Shown here: in pieces, positions 6,281 through 7,779 of the stretch | How positions within the stretch are numbered: position 1 is the stretch's first letter | How the letters are laid out: the number at the start of each line of letters is the position of its first letter | Origin: an uncultured Collinsella sp. | Lineage (GTDB): Bacteria > Actinomycetota > Coriobacteriia > Coriobacteriales > Coriobacteriaceae | Assembly (NCBI GenBank): GCA_900556675.1 | Contig: USQE01000043.1 | Location: forward strand, 1-7,779 | Direction: 5' to 3' | Length of the DNA stretch: 7,779 nucleotides | Position numbers and translations under genes: made by a program | Notes under the pieces: model-generated | Told to the model about the DNA's origin: nothing | Databases searched by the model: none | What the model saw: only the letters and a program-made list of their open reading frames with translations

Positions 6281-6349
6281 ACTATAAGATTATGGTAAAC
6301 GCTACTATAAGATTATGGAGAATGAAACTATTCGATTATGGTAACAGCG
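6281..6349. repeat. Three tandem 23-bp repeats (ACTATAAGATTATGG core) upstream of the ATPase
   Basis: The 15-bp core ACTATAAGATTATGG occurs at 6281-6295 and 6304-6318, and as ACTATTCGATTATGG (two mismatches) at 6327-6341. The starts are exactly 23 bp apart. Copies 1 and 3 continue with GTAA. The period is not a multiple of three and the array ends 17 bases before the chosen ATPase start, so it is non-coding. It is AT-rich and each copy carries a TATAAG/TATGGT-like -10 element. TTGAAC (6269-6274) could serve as a -35 for TATGGT (6291-6296) at 16-bp spacing. An operator array for autoregulation is the simplest reading, by inference only. Confidence 0.75.
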
Positions 6350-6366
6350 TAATAAGGGGCGTTGAT

Positions 6367-7536
6367 ATGGCTGAGTTCATTAACAGGGATTTGCATGAGT
6401 TGCTCATTCGCATGGCAGGCTGGTTTCCTGTTGTGTCGTTGACAGGGCCTAGGCAGAGTGGTAAGTCTACGCTGGTTCGGCATGCCTTTCCCGACTATTC
6501 CTACGTCACGCTTGAGGACCCTCAAACGAGGCGCGCGGCCTTGGAGGATCCGGTGAGTTTTATCCGCAACCGAAAGGGCGGACTCATCATCGATGAGGCG
6601 CAATACGCCCCGGATTTGTTTTCAATGATCCAGGTTGTTTCGGATGAGCGGGGAGACGCCGGTCAATACATCCTTACAGGCTCGCAAAACTTTTTGATGA
6701 TGAAAAGCATCGGGCAGTCTCTTGCCGGGCGAGTCGGGATCTTAAAATTGCTGCCATTATCGTTTCGAGAAGCGGAGAGGGGCCAGCAGGGGCAGCTGGA
6801 AGTGGATTTGTTCGCGCTCGAAGGGGGATACCCTCGCCTGCGTTCCGCCGGAATGCCGTCCTCGGTTTATTTTCCCAGCTATATCGATACCTATGTTGAG
6901 CGCGATGTTGTGGGCTTGCTTGATGTGCGCAATAAGGCGGAGTTTCATAAGTTTCTGTCCATAATTGCTCAGAGCGTCGGTGCCCTCATCAATATATCCT
7001 CGCTTTCTCGAGATACGGGCGTGAGCGTATCGACCATTAAAAGCTGGTTGTCCATTCTGGAGCAGAGCTACCTGACGTTTTCGCTGCAGCCCTATTATGC
7101 AAATGCCAAGAAGCGTCTAACTAAAACGCCCAAGCTCTATTTTTACGACACGGGGCTGCTCTGCTACTTGCTCAAAATTGGATCACTGGAGCAACTATTG
7201 GAGAGCCCTTATCTGGGGGCCGTTTTCGAAAACCTCATCGTTTCCGAAACGGCGAAGAGCCATCTCAACGTGGGCGAGAATCCCGAGCTGTATTTCTATA
7301 GGGACGACAGCAAGCGTGAAATCGATTTGCTCGACTGTACAAACTCAGGGAGTCCCAAGGCTATCGAAATAAAATCATCCAGAACGTATCACGATAAGTA
7401 CGCCCGCCATCTACAGACTGTATGCGATGAGATCGACATTGCAAAAGATGCGCGCTATGTTGTGGCCCGCGTGGACTCAACGTATGAGTCGAAAGACTGT
7501 AGTGTGGTTTCGGCGCGTGATTGGCTTTTACGATAA
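6367..7536 (+). CDS. AAA-type ATP-binding protein with C-terminal DUF4143 region
   Basis: A 389-residue cytoplasmic P-loop ATPase of the AAA/DUF4143 type, usual length about 380-420. Walker A is GPRQSGKST (27-35), Walker B is GLIIDEAQ (72-79) and a sensor-1-like YILTGSQN lies at 101-108. The DUF4143 part includes a winged-helix-like segment (about 208-240, ISSLSRDTGVSVSTIKSWLSILEQ) and a nuclease-like end, EIDLL (318-322) and AIEIKSS (332-338), resembling the D...ExK core of PD-(D/E)XK folds. The biological role of the family is not established. The ATG at 6367 is supported by AAGGGG (6354-6359) with 7-base spacing. An in-frame ATG at 6292 lies inside the upstream repeat array and lacks a binding site. 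Sampled GC is lower than in the MATE gene (28 of 60 at 7081-7140 against 33 of 60 at 5041-5100), hinting at separate origin. It has its own promoter region and terminator. Confidence 0.92.
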   Translation: MAEFINRDLHELLIRMAGWFPVVSLTGPRQSGKSTLVRHAFPDYSYVTLEDPQTRRAALEDPVSFIRNRKGGLIIDEAQYAPDLFSMIQVVSDERGDAGQYILTGSQNFLMMKSIGQSLAGRVGILKLLPLSFREAERGQQGQLEVDLFALEGGYPRLRSAGMPSSVYFPSYIDTYVERDVVGLLDVRNKAEFHKFLSIIAQSVGALINISSLSRDTGVSVSTIKSWLSILEQSYLTFSLQPYYANAKKRLTKTPKLYFYDTGLLCYLLKIGSLEQLLESPYLGAVFENLIVSETAKSHLNVGENPELYFYRDDSKREIDLLDCTNSGSPKAIEIKSSRTYHDKYARHLQTVCDEIDIAKDARYVVARVDSTYESKDCSVVSARDWLLR

Positions 7537-7555
7537 CAAGCTCGGCGTATTAACG

Positions 7556-7597
7556 GCTGCCGCGAAGGGAACCGGCCCCCTTTTTGCGGCGGTTTTT
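7556..7597 (+). terminator. Intrinsic terminator after the ATPase gene
   Basis: CTGCCGC (7557-7563) pairs with GCGGCGG (7586-7592) through one G-U pair. An inner AAGGG (7565-7569) can pair with CCCTT (7578-7582), and five T bases (7593-7597) follow the stem. It begins 20 bases after the ATPase stop codon, a normal place for a rho-independent terminator. Confidence 0.75.
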
Positions 7598-7620
7598 GCC
7601 TATCTGGTGCGTCTTAGATG

Positions 7621-7741
7621 CAAGTGAGTAGACTTATTTGGATATGCCGAGCACATCGCAACAAATACTCAATAAAACCGCAGGTCAGAGCTGTGGCGTT
7701 TTGGGGCGTGCTTGACCTCCTGCAAAAAGCCTACTCACTTG
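7621..7741. repeat. 121-bp element bounded by 18-bp imperfect inverted repeats
   Basis: CAAGTGAGTAG (7621-7631) is exactly complementary to CTACTCACTTG (7731-7741). The match continues inward to 18 bp with two mismatches (7621-7638 against 7724-7741). Inside, GCAGGTCA (7680-7687) can pair with TGACCTCCTGC (7713-7723) with a 3-base bulge, and five T bases (7743-7747) follow shortly after the right arm. No target-site duplication is visible and no credible reading frame lies within. It could be a MITE-like non-autonomous element, a structured RNA, or an elaborate terminator for a gene beyond the window. Confidence 0.55.
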
Positions 7742-7779
7742 GTTTTTCTGCTAGAAGACCGCCGCGAGGGAAGGCAGCT

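Noticed and set aside
6292..6294. ATG as start of the DUF4143 ATPase
   Set aside because: It lies inside a 23-bp repeat unit with a period not divisible by three and has no ribosome binding site. ATG 6367 has AAGGGG at 7-base spacing and begins the family-like N-terminus.
6281..6349. CRISPR array from the three repeats
   Set aside because: Units are 23 bp with 15-bp cores and 8-bp gaps, too short for repeat-spacer units, and no cas genes are present.
7725..7779. 3' end of a minus-strand gene (...GGLLAEKPSE, stop in the right arm of the inverted repeat)
   Set aside because: Only about 15 codons are visible, with no recognisable family signature, and they overlap the inverted-repeat element. 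Not enough to call a gene.

Overview
The window looks like a chromosomal piece of a high-GC, gut-type actinobacterium of the class Coriobacteriia, most likely Collinsella or a close relative. This is an inference from three things: strongly G/C-biased third codon positions, strong GGAGG-type ribosome binding sites, and a LuxR-family regulator whose N-terminal half is a bundle of membrane helices, a design common in that class. No rRNA, marker gene or database match is available to confirm it.

Layout. Bases 1-1382 hold the 3' nine-tenths or so of an APC-superfamily amino-acid/polyamine permease whose start lies before the window. Convergent to it, on the minus strand at 1418-1609, is a small 63-residue protein gene of unknown function with a good ribosome binding site. 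Divergent from that small gene is a membrane-anchored LuxR-type regulator (1738-2730). The 128-bp divergent spacer holds a dyad (TAAACG-N8-CGTTTA) and a 9-bp direct repeat. After the regulator comes a 315-base leader/promoter region (2731-3045) with palindromes, a TAAACCTGC repeat at 21-bp spacing and three consecutive strong hairpins. It leads into a YtcJ-type amidohydrolase (3046-4674). A MATE-family efflux transporter (4762-6138) follows after 87 bases and ends at a very strong intrinsic terminator (6187-6230).

Beyond the terminator, a lower-GC gene (6367-7536) encodes an AAA-type ATPase with a C-terminal DUF4143 region. It is preceded by three copies of a 15-bp motif at an exact 23-bp period and followed by its own terminator. 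The last 180 bases hold a 121-bp element bounded by 18-bp imperfect inverted repeats and no convincing gene.

How the parts may fit together (inference). The permease, regulator, amidohydrolase and MATE exporter look like a small-molecule uptake/hydrolysis/export neighbourhood under a membrane-bound one-component regulator. The ATPase looks like an unrelated, separately transcribed and possibly laterally acquired gene. No defence island, CRISPR array, prophage or insertion sequence could be recognised. The most unusual signals are the 23-bp repeat array, the small divergent protein, the structured leader and the terminal inverted-repeat element.
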